Assembly: GCF_964355755.1 (NCBI RefSeq)
Contig: NC_092673.1
Coordinates: forward strand, 17,739,001 to 17,803,000
DNA length: 64,000 bases
Direction of reading: 5' to 3'
From: Antedon mediterranea
Lineage: Eukaryota > Echinodermata > Crinoidea > Comatulida > Antedonidae
The translations under genes and the position numbers were made by a program. The notes under the pieces were generated by a model that searched no databases, was not told the origin of the DNA, and saw only the letters and a program-made list of their open reading frames with translations. Positions 27,901-34,164 of this stretch are shown here, piece by piece (position 1 is the stretch's first letter; every line of letters starts with the position of its first letter).

Positions 27901-30900
27901 ATTTGTATCATTTATTTAAACAAAAATTTATATTATATAATAAACCACAGAATATGTAGATACGCTACCACAAAACATTTCATTGCGATCTATATTATTT
28001 TAAATACAGATTTTCTTTTTTTAAGGTACTTTTTAATGTCTGGTCGTCTATATACAATATCCCTAGTCTGTGTGAACACTATTGCATTGCATTATATAGT
28101 TTTTTATTGATCATGTATTATACATATATAGTACATATACAGTATAATTAACTGTAAAATTGTCATCAATTTAAGTTCAACCATATAATATTACAATTTT
28201 GTATTTACAGGTGTTCCTCTGAGTACCGTCAAAAGAAAGTCAGCATGGACGTCGACTGGTACTGGTAAGTTTGAATACCAGTAGTCCGGTGGCAGGAGGG
28301 GGATATCACCACCCAAAAGGGGACAAATTGCCATCCAACTTTTCTAGACCAGAATTTTCCGTAGATTACGAATATGGAAGGTAATCGATCAGGATAGGAA
28401 GCGTTTTCGAGATATAAGGGGTTAAAGTTCAAAATTGACCAATATAAAAACATGCTATATCTCTGGAAATTCTGGACGTAGTGAGATAATTTTGGTGTCA
28501 AATTGTTCACAATGTATATATGTTTATATTAGCTCTAACAGAACCTTCTTTGAAAAATTGACCGGAAACCCCATTGTTAGCAATTTTGACCTTTGACCTC
28601 TTTTTGCTATATCTAAGTAACGGCAGGTCGGAGAGAATTAAAAATAGGAGCAAATTGTTCCCAAGATATACATTTATATTCAGTATAACAGATGATATTG
28701 CTTGAAAATGACCGGAAGTGTGGTTATTAACCTTTGACATAATTGAATAAGGTTATAAAAACATAAATTAATAAATATTTGTCGTAAGGAGCCAATTTTG
28801 GTGTCAAATTGTTCACAATATATATATTTATACTTGCCATAATGCAACATTTTTTTCAAAAAGTGACTGTAATTTTAATCTTTGACCTGTTTTTCTCATC
28901 TAAATAACGACATGGCATTTATTATTTTATTTTATTTTATTTTATGTCTTTAGGCAATGTGGCCAAGGATTACCAATAGTGAATTAATCACTGTCCTATC
29001 AGATAGGTGGTAATCCCCCTGATACAGGGGCAATTGTGTGAACCAGTTCACCGGGGTAACCCCCTACTCTTTTTCGAATAATGAACTGGGTTCTTTAAAG
29101 TACACACAGGTTATAACTGTGTACACTGGACCTACGGTTTATAGTCCTTATCCGAGAAGACTTGTTCCACCACCAGAACTAGGAGCGAGTCGGCCTCGAA
29201 CCCTTGCCGATGTTGTTGTTGGCTCTTTAGGTACGGTAAACGCCGCCCCTGCCTTAACCGCTCGGCCATATGACTCACTCAATAGAGATTTCTAACGGCA
29301 AATTGTTTATAATAGATATTTTTATTCAATCTAATAGATTATACTGTTTGAAAAATACAAGTGTGATTATTGCCTTGAATCCTGTACATAAGAGCCTATC
29401 AGGGCGGATTTAATTCAAAGAGGTGTGGAAGGGGAATAATACTATTACTATACAGTACAATGTCTTTCTTTTGAGCAATTTCAATCAGGTATCCATGTAT
29501 CTCCAATAAACGGAATGTACGGCTCATAGAGAATTCAGAAGTTACCTTTGGTTCATTTTGGTAAATCCATAAGTGTTCCTTAAGGATCGAGAGTGCACAG
29601 GCAGCTTTATTCCATGTGCCTGTCTATATAAACCCACAGTGTCACCCATTATATTTCCATTAAGGGGCTTAATGTCCATCCATGGAGGACCGGCCCTTGG
29701 GTTAATTTGGGCAAATCCATAAGTGTTCCTTAAGGATCGAGAGTGCACAGGCAGCTTTATTCCATGGTTCTGCCTGTCTATATAAACCCACAGTGTCACC
29801 CATTATATTTCCATGATGGGGCTTAATGTCCATGGAGGACCGGCCCTTGGGTTAATTTTGGCAAATCCATAAATTTTTCTTAAGGATCGAGAGTGCACAG
29901 GCAGCTTAATTCATGGGCCGCGCCTGTCTATATGAACTCACAGTGTCACCCCTTATATTTCCATTATGGGGTATAATGTCCATCCATGGAGAACGACCGG
30001 CCCTTGCGTTCATTTGGGCAAATCCATAAATCTTATTTAAAGATTGAGGGTGCACATTTAGTTTTATTCCATAGTTTACCCCATACTAATTTCTAATACA
30101 GGGCCTTATGTAGCACACCACATAGAGATCCCAAAAGGGTCCTTAGAGTGTTCATTCGGGCAAATCCATATAGGTTATTTTAGAATCCTTTGTATACAGG
30201 AAACTCTTTCCTGTATGGGCCAAACTATATAAAAATGGTGGTCTGTCTGTGTAGTGAGTTGTGGATTGAGTTTGGCCACCTGGATCTGGCTATGCCCTAT
30301 CCTGTACGAATTGGTATTCTTTTCCAAAAACGAATATTGTAGCCCTAATAAATGCAACTGTATAGTGGCAAATCATTGAAGGTCAGCGCAACATTTTAAC
30401 ATCATAACATTTTAATCGTCATAATATTAATTTTATTATTTATTTTACAGTATTATATTAATACATTTAAAATAATGCGCACTAGAAAAAATATAAAAAT
30501 ACCATAACTTCACTGATCAAATAACGTGATTACATTTATGAACATCGATCTCATAGTTTGAATAACTTTGCATTATTTAGTATATCATTTATTCAAATGT
30601 TGACCTTTGACCCATGTCAACTTGTGTAATGATAAATGTGCTCTTTTGATTGTGTATGATTGATAGATGTCTTAACAGAATGATAAAACATAACATTTTG
30701 TCCTAAATGTTAGTTTTTATTTGGTTTTAAATGCAAATTGGTTGATTGGTCAATATTGACATTTGACCTTTAATTGCCAAGTATTTGTTTTATAAGGCGA
30801 CTGAATAACACCATACAATACATATAACCATACAAATGTATTAAAAGACCAAATTGAACTTTGACCTTTTATCTCTTCCTATTCGCTTCCTATCCTGATC

Positions 30901-32646
30901 GAAGTCTGATTTGATTAAATACAGTATTATAATGAAATAACATAACTTTACTAATCCAATAATTTGATTACTTGTAAACCATCAATAACAACTTTGCATT
31001 TATTTGTTAACTAATACGCGTATTAAAATGTTGACCTTTGACCTTACATCAACTGATGAAATTGACCTTATGTCAACTGATGAAATGATGCATTCGCTCT
31101 TTTACATTGCGTATGATTGATTAACAGGATGAGAAAACATCCGATTTTTTATTAAATATTAGTTTTTATTTGGTTTTATAGGTACGTTCTATGATTGGTC
31201 AATATTGACATTTGACCCTTAATCACAAAGGATTTTTTTTTCATAAGGTGATTGAATAGACACTTATAATCATAAAAATGTAATAAAAGACCAAATTGTG
31301 CTTCAATAAATTTGTTATAATACATATACATAATACATTGTTGTAATTGGTCAATTTTGAACTTTGACCCCTTATATCTCGAAAACGCTTCCTATCCTGA
31401 TCGATTACCTTCCATATTCGTAATCTACGGAAAATTCTAGTCTAGAAAAGTTGGATGGAAATTTGTCCCCTTTCGGGTGGTGATTCCCCCCTCCTGCCAC
31501 CGGACTACAGTATGTAATTATGTGACAGCCAAGCAAGCAAATTTTAAGAAATATTTCATTTTAAAATTTATGCCATATCTCTTTAGAGAAGAAATTGTAA
31601 AATCGATTATGAGAAATTGCATTTGCACTATACTTATTACAATACTTCTTTTTAAAAAAATCTGATAGCCATGACTTACAATTTGCCAGCAAACTTTGGC
31701 CTACTGCACTTTTTTGTATTTTTTACTATAATATATAATTTTGGTTTATTTTTGTGTGCAGAAAAACAATAAAAAAAAACTAGATTTAAACTGTGACTGT
31801 GATGAGTTAGGTTATCCATGCAATGACTACCTATTAAGCCAGGCCTTGGTGGCACTACTAGTCTATGAAAAGAGCAAAATATTTCAGTTGATAAAAAAAA
31901 ATGCCTCGAATGGTCTGCAATGTGCTGATTTTTAATAATCGAAAATTATAAAATTTGTAAACATGCATACATGCATGTTATATGCACTATGCAACGATGG
32001 CTATTCTCACATGATGACAGACATATGACGTGAGGAAAGAATAAATAAAGAAAGAAATAAAGATTCAATAAGGTTGTATGCATAATAATAACTTTTTTTT
32101 TTTTTTTTAACTAAAGTACTATCCATGAGTAACTATCGAAAACTACTTGTGGAAGTGTCATCATGGTGGGAAGAACACGATAAGATCAATTTACTTAAAT
32201 TCATCCTTTTAATGTTCAAACAAGTTACTCTAACTGACATAGAGAAGAGTGATGATCCATTCGAACTCTTTGAATTACTTGGAGCTCCTGGAATAATTAG
32301 CCCGTCAAATGTGGATGTTCTACTTGAAGCTGTTGTAATCGGAGGGATGGAGGGTGTGGACGAGGAAAAGATCAAGCAATTGATACCAAGCTTTCCTGGA
32401 TTCAGTGAAATAGCAATTCCTGACTGCTGGGATAAGCGTCAAAAGTTGATTAAATTTGGGCGTAAGATAGGTATTGATGAGCAAAAGAAAGTTGGACGCG
32501 TGTGTGGAGTGAAAAGTAAACCTAAAGATGTTTGGGCTTTGATGTTTGAACTTGAAAGGCAACGACTTTTCACTGAAGAAAGGACAAAATTCCTTCAACT
32601 GCTAAAAGACATTGACCTGGATAGACATGCAGCATTATTAGAATAG
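868..32646 (+). CDS. Gene 1: Roc-COR GTPase with C-terminal tandem DED-like domains (5' end outside window)
   Basis: Eighteen exons: 868-952, 6415-6507, 11641-11788, 12193-12278, 12616-12674, 13482-13554, 14615-14775, 21820-21909, 22123-22302, 23346-23597, 24035-24220, 24531-24725, 24935-25237, 25333-25404, 26070-26286, 27241-27270, 28211-28264, 32117-32646. Together they are 2814 nt and stay in one frame to the TAG at 32644-32646. Every intron is GT...AG. By window residue number: P-loop GQEGVGKT 92-99, DHGGQ switch II 223-227, THKG in the G4 position 310-313, COR about 326-637, Cys cluster 686-714, DED-like folds about 767-850 and 867-937. Roc-COR proteins are multidomain GTPases, and DEDs recruit other DED proteins in apoptosis signalling. 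The combined role here is inference. The first two exons are the least certain, because they are joined only by phase and plausibility. Upstream exons must exist to the left. Confidence 0.82.
972..1030 (-). mobile_element. Helitron-like 3' terminus, family C
   Basis: On the minus strand a GC-rich hairpin (CGCGAGC, loop GAA, GCGAGCG) is followed a few bases later by CTAG and then T. Hairpin plus CTAG/T is the Helitron 3' signature. The terminus lies 19 bp after a candidate gene 1 donor. The other end of the element was not located. Confidence 0.5.
1543..2104 (+). repeat. Tandem duplication of about 260-295 bp
   Basis: A block starting GTTTATTTGTATATTATATG and ending CAAATAATTTGGAATG occurs twice (about 1543-1808 and 1809-2104). 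The second copy has a short CCAGGGAACTCCCTGG insertion and an extra TTAACCATTAAA. The segment is not coding. Confidence 0.8.
2105..2880 (+). other. AT-rich stretch, nothing recognised
   Basis: No supported exon. TAGGAGGAGATA occurs at about 2254 and again at about 3223, possibly the borders of an old insertion. Confidence 0.4.
2885..3010 (-). mobile_element. LINE 3' UTR-like fragment
   Basis: Read on the minus strand the segment runs from a CCTTTGGGTTTCTTGGAGG block to AATAAAGAG and a GATTGATTTGA tail. This resembles the 3' end of CR1/L2-type LINEs. No coding part adjoins it. Confidence 0.4.
3235..3335 (-). repeat. Dispersed repeat with GTTGGTCGGTCGGT core
   Basis: On the minus strand it contains TTGGTCGGTCGGTTGG..AAACACTAACTTGAGC and GCGACTGCAGACAT. 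Related copies are at about 33865-33965 and 43508-43585 on the plus strand. Confidence 0.6.
3640..3860 (+). mobile_element. LINE 3' tail-like fragment ending in (GAATT)n
   Basis: A T-rich, non-coding stretch ends TTGCATAAACGAATTGAATT followed by one more GAATT unit. Such short tandem tails close many CR1/Jockey-type LINEs. No RT frame is attached. Confidence 0.35.
4029..4165 (+). repeat. Dispersed repeat, copy 1
   Basis: About 135 bp beginning GACCCATTCCCTACAATT and ending GATAAAATGAGAGAAA. It is repeated in the same orientation at 19676-19805. Confidence 0.7.
4190..5400 (-). pseudogene. Degenerate non-LTR reverse transcriptase
   Basis: On the minus strand, in shifting frames, RT motifs appear in the right order: GCFVDLKRALDSINH (motif A, about 5110-5160), GIQQGSPLPSSLFNIFMNY (about 4930-4985), then GLPILIYGSETWGF (about 4440-4495) in the C-terminal part. 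Frames are broken and the FADD box is not readable. A 40-bp perfect palindrome interrupts the segment at 5047-5086. Confidence 0.75.
5047..5086. repeat. Perfect 40-bp palindrome centred on TGACGTCA
   Basis: Each 20-base arm reads TAAATAATAATATATATGAC and the two arms are exact reverse complements. It lies inside the RT pseudogene, where it breaks the protein alignment. Confidence 0.85.
5401..6414 (+). other. Intron-like DNA, nothing recognised
   Basis: Includes a short GGGCGGGGGGCGG run near 5476 and AT-rich DNA. No exon, RNA gene or repeat family recognised. Confidence 0.4.
6415..6507 (+). CDS. Gene 1 exon, linker before the Roc domain
   Basis: A T-rich tract and TTAG precede the exon; GTAAGT follows. 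It enters in phase 1 and leaves in phase 1. It encodes a polar, Gln/Lys-rich linker (NLPSTVDEQFQTQ...). Phases agree with both 868-952 and 11641-11788. No domain is recognised. Modules 2 and 3 do not show a clear counterpart. Confidence 0.6.
7222..7925 (+). repeat. Old dispersed repeat, copy 1 (about 700 bp)
   Basis: Matches 19955-20692 over its whole length with many differences. Shared words are GCTACGCACGTGTA at the left, TTTCATTTTCTTGAAGTGTA, and GTTACTGCATAGTAAATACA. It also shares a TGTGTATGGCTC..TGGTCTGTG tRNA-like box, which is damaged here. It ends where the Helitron-like cluster starts. Confidence 0.7.
7926..9845 (-). mobile_element. Helitron-like element, family A, 5'-truncated
   Basis: The left edge is CTAG preceded by A, then a hairpin ACTCGTCACTTTGACGAGT, so the 3' end of a minus-strand element. 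Next comes GTTATCCGC. The body has repeated GGCCATATGATGACGTCA blocks about 360 bp apart (8770, 9130). It ends in an A-run abutting the next element. No protein coding. Confidence 0.7.
9847..11493 (-). mobile_element. Helitron-like element, family A, complete (about 1.65 kb)
   Basis: On the minus strand it starts TCTTTAATTATTAGTTATCC (right edge 11493) and ends with the palindrome ACTCGTCAAAGTGACGAGT and CTAG (left edge 9847). Flanking bases A and T fit Helitron insertion. Subterminal inverted repeats GTTATCCGC occur near both ends, and the 5' end also forms a hairpin (11459-11481). A second hairpin with GGTTATCC arms lies at 11393-11421. There is no Rep/helicase frame, so it is non-autonomous. 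Confidence 0.75.
11641..11788 (+). CDS. Gene 1 Roc exon 1: P-loop
   Basis: Acceptor TTTTCAG at 11634-11640, donor GTAAGT at 11789. The exon encodes a short helix, then the strand LGMLKVI and the Walker A/P-loop GQEGVGKT, which binds nucleotide phosphates in Ras-like GTPases. The same exon recurs at 47729 and 63043 with the same phases (1 in, 2 out). Confidence 0.9.
12193..12278 (+). CDS. Gene 1 Roc exon 2: switch I region
   Basis: An 86-nt exon with the same length in all three modules (48210-48295, 63340-63425). It encodes the TDGIAV segment, which sits where the switch I Thr is found in Roc domains. AG acceptor at 12191-12192, donor GTAAAC at 12279. Confidence 0.88.
12616..12674 (+). CDS. 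Gene 1 Roc exon 3
   Basis: Acceptor CTACAG, donor GTAAGC. It encodes GDPSKQYTKMVTDKLRAKET, matched in module 2 at 48712-48764 (GNPSKQYTKMVADKLRGM). It is a loop segment after switch I with no motif of its own. Cross-copy conservation is the evidence. Confidence 0.85.
12698..13207. mobile_element. 510-bp TIR element flanked by TA
   Basis: The left end GGGTGGTTTCGCAA..ACGAATACG and right end CGTATTCGTAAGATTGCGAA are inverted copies over about 45 bp, including ACGAAAACGGATACGTCAC. The dinucleotide TA flanks both ends (12696-12697, 13208-13209). No transposase is present. It begins 23 bp after gene 1's exon 3 donor. Confidence 0.8.
13482..13554 (+). CDS. Gene 1 Roc exon 4: acidic linker
   Basis: The exon encodes a loop rich in Asp and Asn (PPTDDDDGIVVDYNNYGNND). 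The module 2 counterpart at 48908-48932 is only 25 nt, so this loop is 16 residues longer in gene 1. Both exons are phase 0 in, phase 1 out. Acceptor GTGTCAG, donor GTATGT. Confidence 0.75.
13690..14000. mobile_element. MITE-like element with TTGTCCCC ends
   Basis: It starts CTATTGTCCCCAAAAAACATG and ends TTTTTTCAAGGGGACATA, inverted with respect to each other. A related, longer element lies at 22396-22948. Confidence 0.5.
14001..16380 (+). other. Intron DNA around exon 14615-14775
   Basis: Apart from the exon I see only AT-rich intron. A 21-bp unit GACGGTTGGGACACGACC is duplicated at 15893-15933 with small changes. Confidence 0.4.
14615..14775 (+). CDS. Gene 1 Roc exon 5: switch II DHGGQ
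   Basis: Acceptor CTACAG, donor GTAAGT. The C-terminal half reads NIYDHGGQLIYHGIHR. DxxGQ is the G3/switch II motif of Roc domains. Module 2 has NIWDHGGQHMYHGIHR at 50223-50368. The following intron is 7 kb and contains an L2-type retrotransposon. Confidence 0.9.
16390..18993 (+). mobile_element. L2/CR1-group LINE, 5'-truncated, one frameshift
   Basis: The reading frame opens at about 16390 in the endonuclease C-terminus (IVIYRPPPSK, LLIAGDFNFHLD, then SDHSAVQ). The RT follows with motifs LKNYRPVSNLSFVSKLIE, LLDLSAAFDTVDHSLL, GVPQGLVLGP and YADDIQIY. A frame change at about 18475-18490 separates the C-terminal SRLDMGNSLLYGLPKKQL...PRLWNHLP part, which ends at TGA 18918-18920. The 3' UTR ends GCGCTATATAAATCGAACG plus (ATTG)n, the usual L2-type short tandem tail. 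It lies in gene 1's 7-kb intron, same strand as the gene. Confidence 0.92.
18994..19675 (+). other. Intron DNA with MITE-like scrap
   Basis: About 19455-19520 (GAATATTTATGAGTGGAATG) resembles 63455-63500. Otherwise no feature seen. Confidence 0.4.
19676..19805 (+). repeat. Dispersed repeat, copy 2
   Basis: Same unit as 4029-4165, same orientation, with small indels (for example a missing C-T in TTCCTTGTCTTAGATG). Confidence 0.7.
19955..20815 (+). repeat. Old dispersed repeat, copy 2, with Helitron-like 3' end
   Basis: Parallel to 7222-7925. It continues past 20692 through ATCAATGCATATAACTTATA to a hairpin (AATTCATCATAGTGATGAATT) and AAATCTAAT. That end resembles the family A 3' terminus, so the 860-bp repeat may itself be an old Helitron. 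At 20692 only CTAG..AAGA remains where the 7926-11493 elements sit in copy 1. Confidence 0.55.
20388..20450 (+). repeat. tRNA-like segment (SINE head or tRNA relic)
   Basis: TGGCTCAGTGGTCTG fits an A box and GATCGAGTCTCACC fits a B box, spaced about 43 bp apart. No acceptor stem is clear. It lies inside the old dispersed repeat. Confidence 0.4.
20816..21819 (+). other. Intron DNA, nothing certain
   Basis: GC-richer stretch at 21230-21480 with GCGAA-rich words and TGATTTGATTGGTCAAATTA looks mobile-element derived, but I found no matching end. Confidence 0.35.
21820..21909 (+). CDS. Gene 1 Roc exon 6
   Basis: A 90-nt exon, phase 0 at both ends, identical in length to 54394-54483. It encodes the core beta-strand segment SLYIVVFDLSKPL, the usual strand after switch II in Roc domains (pattern s.YlvVFdls). 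Acceptor TTTTGCAG, donor GTAAGT. Confidence 0.9.
22123..22302 (+). CDS. Gene 1 Roc exon 7: G4 region with THKG
   Basis: A 180-nt exon, phase 0/0, same length as 54631-54810. It contains W.NLQFILSYI, then TILIVGTHKGKLG. In Roc domains the G4 motif is usually THxD; here the Asp that reads guanine is Gly. The donor is GTAATA. Confidence 0.9.
22396..22948. mobile_element. MITE-like TIR element (about 550 bp)
   Basis: The left end GATGTATTGTCCCTTGAAAC and the right end AAAGGGACAATACATTTTTA are inverted. Further inside, CACTTTAAGTCGAAAATTT and TTTTCGACTAATTTTTGGTG also pair. No coding. Confidence 0.65.
22978..23075 (-). mobile_element. LINE 3' tail-like fragment with (ATATG)n
   Basis: On the minus strand: TGTACTGTTCTGTATATTGG, CGAAATAAATGATATG and three further ATATG units. 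A short tandem tail of this kind marks LINE 3' ends. No RT remains. Confidence 0.4.
23346..23597 (+). CDS. Gene 1 COR exon 1
   Basis: A 252-nt exon, phase 0/0. It includes HYFAIENS, matching the F.idN step that follows the Roc domain, and VPLKWMRFRCGIHNLRRE, matching the COR pattern iPlrWl.fe..L. Same length as 55005-55256. A LINE-tail fragment lies in the intron just upstream (22980-23060). Confidence 0.9.
24035..24220 (+). CDS. Gene 1 COR exon 2
   Basis: Encodes ILLNFLYDLGEIIYMPD and LLRDKAVLDPMQLVEIV. These match the classic COR signature fLhdlG.iiyf..LrD.vilDPqwLvd. It has 62 codons; the module 2 counterpart has 65. Acceptor TTTAG, donor GTAAGT. Confidence 0.92.
24531..24725 (+). CDS. 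Gene 1 COR exon 3
   Basis: A 195-nt exon, phase 0/0, same length as 57770-57964. It encodes GILEEDLLRALWKKR and FLVKLMIQLGFICE, the COR helical segment GiL...ll..lW......ll.lm..f.li. The two copies are almost identical in nucleotides, including the start of the next intron. Confidence 0.9.
24935..25237 (+). CDS. Gene 1 COR exon 4 (COR-B)
   Basis: A 303-nt exon, same length as 58182-58484. It encodes FFVPLRLAF, then ISVYYDFKGYLPDVLFPYMI and LLYNHAELYFDQDHDVTLSL. This follows the COR-B pattern of strands and the YdF.gflP.glF.rli motif. In LRRK-type ROCO proteins COR mediates dimerisation (family knowledge). Confidence 0.92.
25333..25404 (+). CDS. Gene 1 linker exon after COR-B
   Basis: A 72-nt exon, phase 0/0, encoding VTIKRTPARNETSNEE then SSEACKE. 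It closes the last COR strand (v.ikr) and continues into a polar linker. The counterpart is 58694-58762, one codon shorter. Confidence 0.82.
25405..26069 (+). other. Intron, very AT-rich
   Basis: No repeat family or exon recognised between the linker and the Cys-cluster exon. Confidence 0.5.
26070..26286 (+). CDS. Gene 1 exon: Cys/His cluster domain
   Basis: A 217-nt exon with the same length as 60659-60875. It encodes GGRRGIQYERCILCDVCSD, then KKHIQ, then LKC and YQRLFGG. The C-x2-C-x2-C with a downstream His and Cys could bind a metal. Similar Cys-rich tails follow COR in some animal Roc-COR proteins, but I cannot name a family. Confidence 0.88.
26401..27155 (+). repeat. 88-bp minisatellite, about 8.6 copies
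   Basis: Units begin TATCTTCATTCCTCTTACC at 26401, 26489, 26577 and so on every 88 bp to 27105, nearly identical (single-base changes such as CATATG, CTCCTATT). Because 88 is not a multiple of three and stops are few, overlapping 62-codon frames arise; these are not genes. The array lies in a gene 1 intron. Confidence 0.95.
27241..27270 (+). CDS. Gene 1 mini-exon (30 nt)
   Basis: Acceptor TTTGTTACAG and donor GTATGT flank 30 nt that enter and leave in phase 1 and encode GDVGTASLNP. Its role is to bridge the Cys domain to the DED part. It has no visible counterpart after module 2. Confidence 0.65.
27289..27428. mobile_element. 140-bp MITE
   Basis: Left GTTGATGTAAAGTTTGTGGT and right ACCGCAAACTTTATATCAAC are inverted copies. 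A partial relative is at about 56062-56145, sharing TTTGGTCGTC.TCAGGAGTG in the interior. Confidence 0.7.
27429..28210 (+). other. Intron, no feature seen
   Basis: Contains a short run of GTTTATTTGAGG-like units at 27583-27640. Otherwise AT-rich. Confidence 0.4.
28211..28264 (+). CDS. Gene 1 linker exon (54 nt)
   Basis: Acceptor TATTTACAG, donor GTAAGT at 28265, phase 1/1. It encodes GVPLSTVKRKSAWTSTGT, a Ser/Thr-rich basic linker. The large TIR element begins only 16 bp after the exon. Confidence 0.7.
28921..29281 (-). mobile_element. tRNA-derived SINE
   Basis: On the minus strand a tRNA Ser/Leu-like head has A box TGGCCGAGCGGTTAAGGC (about 29251-29268) and B box GGGTTCGAGGCC (about 29192-29204). 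A tRNA-unrelated body and an (AAAAT)n tail (28924-28945) follow. Length is about 360 bp. Nested in the long-TIR element. Confidence 0.8.
29551..30200 (+). repeat. Minisatellite, period 142-157 bp, about 4.3 copies
   Basis: Units begin GTTCATTTTGG, GTTAATTTGGG, GTTAATTTTGG, GTTCATTTGGG and GTTCATTCGGG (29551, 29701, 29851, 30008, 30150), each followed by CAAATCCATA and an AAGGATCGAGAGTGCACA block. Divergence rises towards the right end. Confidence 0.85.
31780..32075 (-). mobile_element. Helitron-like 3' terminus, family A, truncated
   Basis: CTAGATTTAAACTGTGACTG and GAGTTAGGTTATCC match the left edge of 7926 with a damaged hairpin. It ends before the T-tract of gene 1's last exon. Confidence 0.5.
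32117..32646 (+). CDS. Gene 1 last exon: tandem DED-like domains and stop
   Basis: Acceptor AACTAAAG after a T-tract. The exon enters in phase 1, in frame with the upstream exon, and ends at TAG. The first fold runs from SNYRKLLVEV to EEKIKQL and has the DED pattern FELFELLG...ISPSNVDVLLEAV. The second, weaker fold ends MFELERQRLFTEERTKFLQLL and DRHAALLE, again the DED helix 4-6 pattern. An internal ATG at 32125 could start a short DED-only product, but phase agreement favours use as a terminal exon. Confidence 0.85.
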
Positions 32647-32675
32647 ACATATTGAATAGAAATTGAAAAAAGACT

Positions 32676-32681
32676 AATAAA
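32676..32681 (+). promoter_or_regulatory. Candidate poly(A) signal of gene 1
   Basis: AATAAA lies 30 bp after the stop codon. Further AATAAA-like words occur downstream (33374, 33422), so the true cleavage site is not certain. Confidence 0.45.
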
Positions 32682-33860
32682 GTTTAGGAACTTAAAAGAG
32701 GTTTTCATTGAACTTAGGTGACAATTCAATGTTAAGACATTATAAACATATATATGTAGACAACTATGTTTATTCCAAGTATGTTTTAACAACAGAAATA
32801 TGGAAATCATCAGCGATTCATAGTACTTTGTTATGTTTTATACAAACATACCTTGCATAAAGCTACTGCTAAAAAATAGAAAATCATTTTTAAAAGGGTT
32901 GACAGGGGAAGAAACAAAACAGAAAATGTGAACTGAAACAATATAAAAACAAGAGCAATCGGATTACATATGTACCTCCGGATAGGACTGACCTCCAAAA
33001 TTAAAAATGATTGAGCCCGTTTTAAAATTTCTATAAATATTTGTAATATGATGTTATATAAAAATTAGGTAGTTTTCCTCCTCAATTTATTAGCGTGCCA
33101 TTTTAGATATCCTGGATCTGTTTGACTCACCACCTTTGACCTTTTCCATGAATTGACAGAGCAGCTGCATAGTTTGGGAGTTTGGTTTATTTTATTATCA
33201 TGGAATAGAACTTCTCTGCTATTTTGTATACATTTTCATTACGGTGATTTTATATTATACCATATTTTAACTTCTTTGCTATTTTGTATACATTTTCATT
33301 ACGGTGATAATATTATACCATATTATAACATAGAATGTGAATAAGATTTTTTTGTATAAAGGAAATGTAATAATAAATTTTATATTTTGATTAATTTGAT
33401 TTATTGTTGGTGTGTAAAACAAAATAAAGAATTATTTGTGTGTTAAAAAAAATACTATAGAAATCAAATACTGGAATGTTTTTACTCTGAAACATAGTGA
33501 TATAAAACATAGTTATATAAAAAATAGTGATATAAAACAAAACTTTCTCTGATTTTGCATACTTTGGGCAGCTTTATGTAAACAGTCAGTGAATGCTATT
33601 TTTTGCTGCGCAGTGGGACATGTAACAGTTTTCAGTTAATATTTAATACAGTAGTAAAAAATAAGTTTAAAAATAAAAGCAATACTGGATAGGGCACTTT
33701 ACGAAATAAAAGACGCTAAAGAAAAATTGTGCTGTGTGAATATTAATCGAGGGTGCACCAGAAAGTGACAACGTGCATGAGAGAATACGTCTTAATGCAC
33801 CGTCGTCTGTCTGTTTCCATTTGTTTGCAGAATTTTTGTGAAGCCACAGACAACATGTTT
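32682..33860 (+). other. Gene 1 downstream region
   Basis: A 60-bp direct duplication at about 33206-33325 (CTATTTTGTATACATTTTCA, TTACGGTGAT) and a few TGATATAAAACATAG repeats at 33498-33540. No gene seen. Confidence 0.5.
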
Positions 33861-33864
33861 AGTC

Positions 33865-33965
33865 TAGTCGCGTACGTGCAACGCGACTCTGTAGCTTACT
33901 ATGTTGGTCGGTCGGTCGGTAAACATTAACTTGAATTTGAGCACGCGACTGCAGCCATGTTTAGG
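33865..33965 (+). repeat. Dispersed repeat with GTTGGTCGGTCGGTCGG core
   Basis: CTCTGTAGCTTACTATGTTG, then GTCGGTCGGTCGG, then GAGCACGCGACTGCAGCCAT. Same family as 3235 (minus) and 43508 (plus). Confidence 0.65.
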
Positions 33966-34164
33966 CCTATAGATATTCCGAGATGCTTTTTGCGGGAAAC
34001 ATTTCTGATCTACCCGCCTTACTATGCCTTTTTGGGTGCTATTAGTGACCACACTTTCACAGAACTTACAATAAGAATTTTTCAGTTGTTTCAAGATATG
34101 TTCGTTTTCCTACTAGCAGCCAACCGCCTGTCATCGATATCTGGCAACCCCCATGATAAAGCTG

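Larger units (their letters stand above)
28281..31508. mobile_element. 3.2-kb element with about 160-bp terminal inverted repeats
   Basis: GTAGTCCGGTGGCAGGAGGG starts the left arm and its complement ends the right arm. The arms stay alike through TTCCGTAGATTACGAATATG and GGTAATCGATCAGGATAGGA. No target duplication is clear and no transposase is visible. It contains a SINE (28921-29281) and a minisatellite (29551-30200). The interior repeats TTTGACCTTTGACC-type words. It sits 16 bp after a gene 1 donor. Confidence 0.85.

Noticed and set aside
32125-32646. Stand-alone single-exon DED gene
   Set aside because: The acceptor and phase fit the upstream gene 1 exons, so a terminal exon is the simpler reading; a separate short product is still possible.
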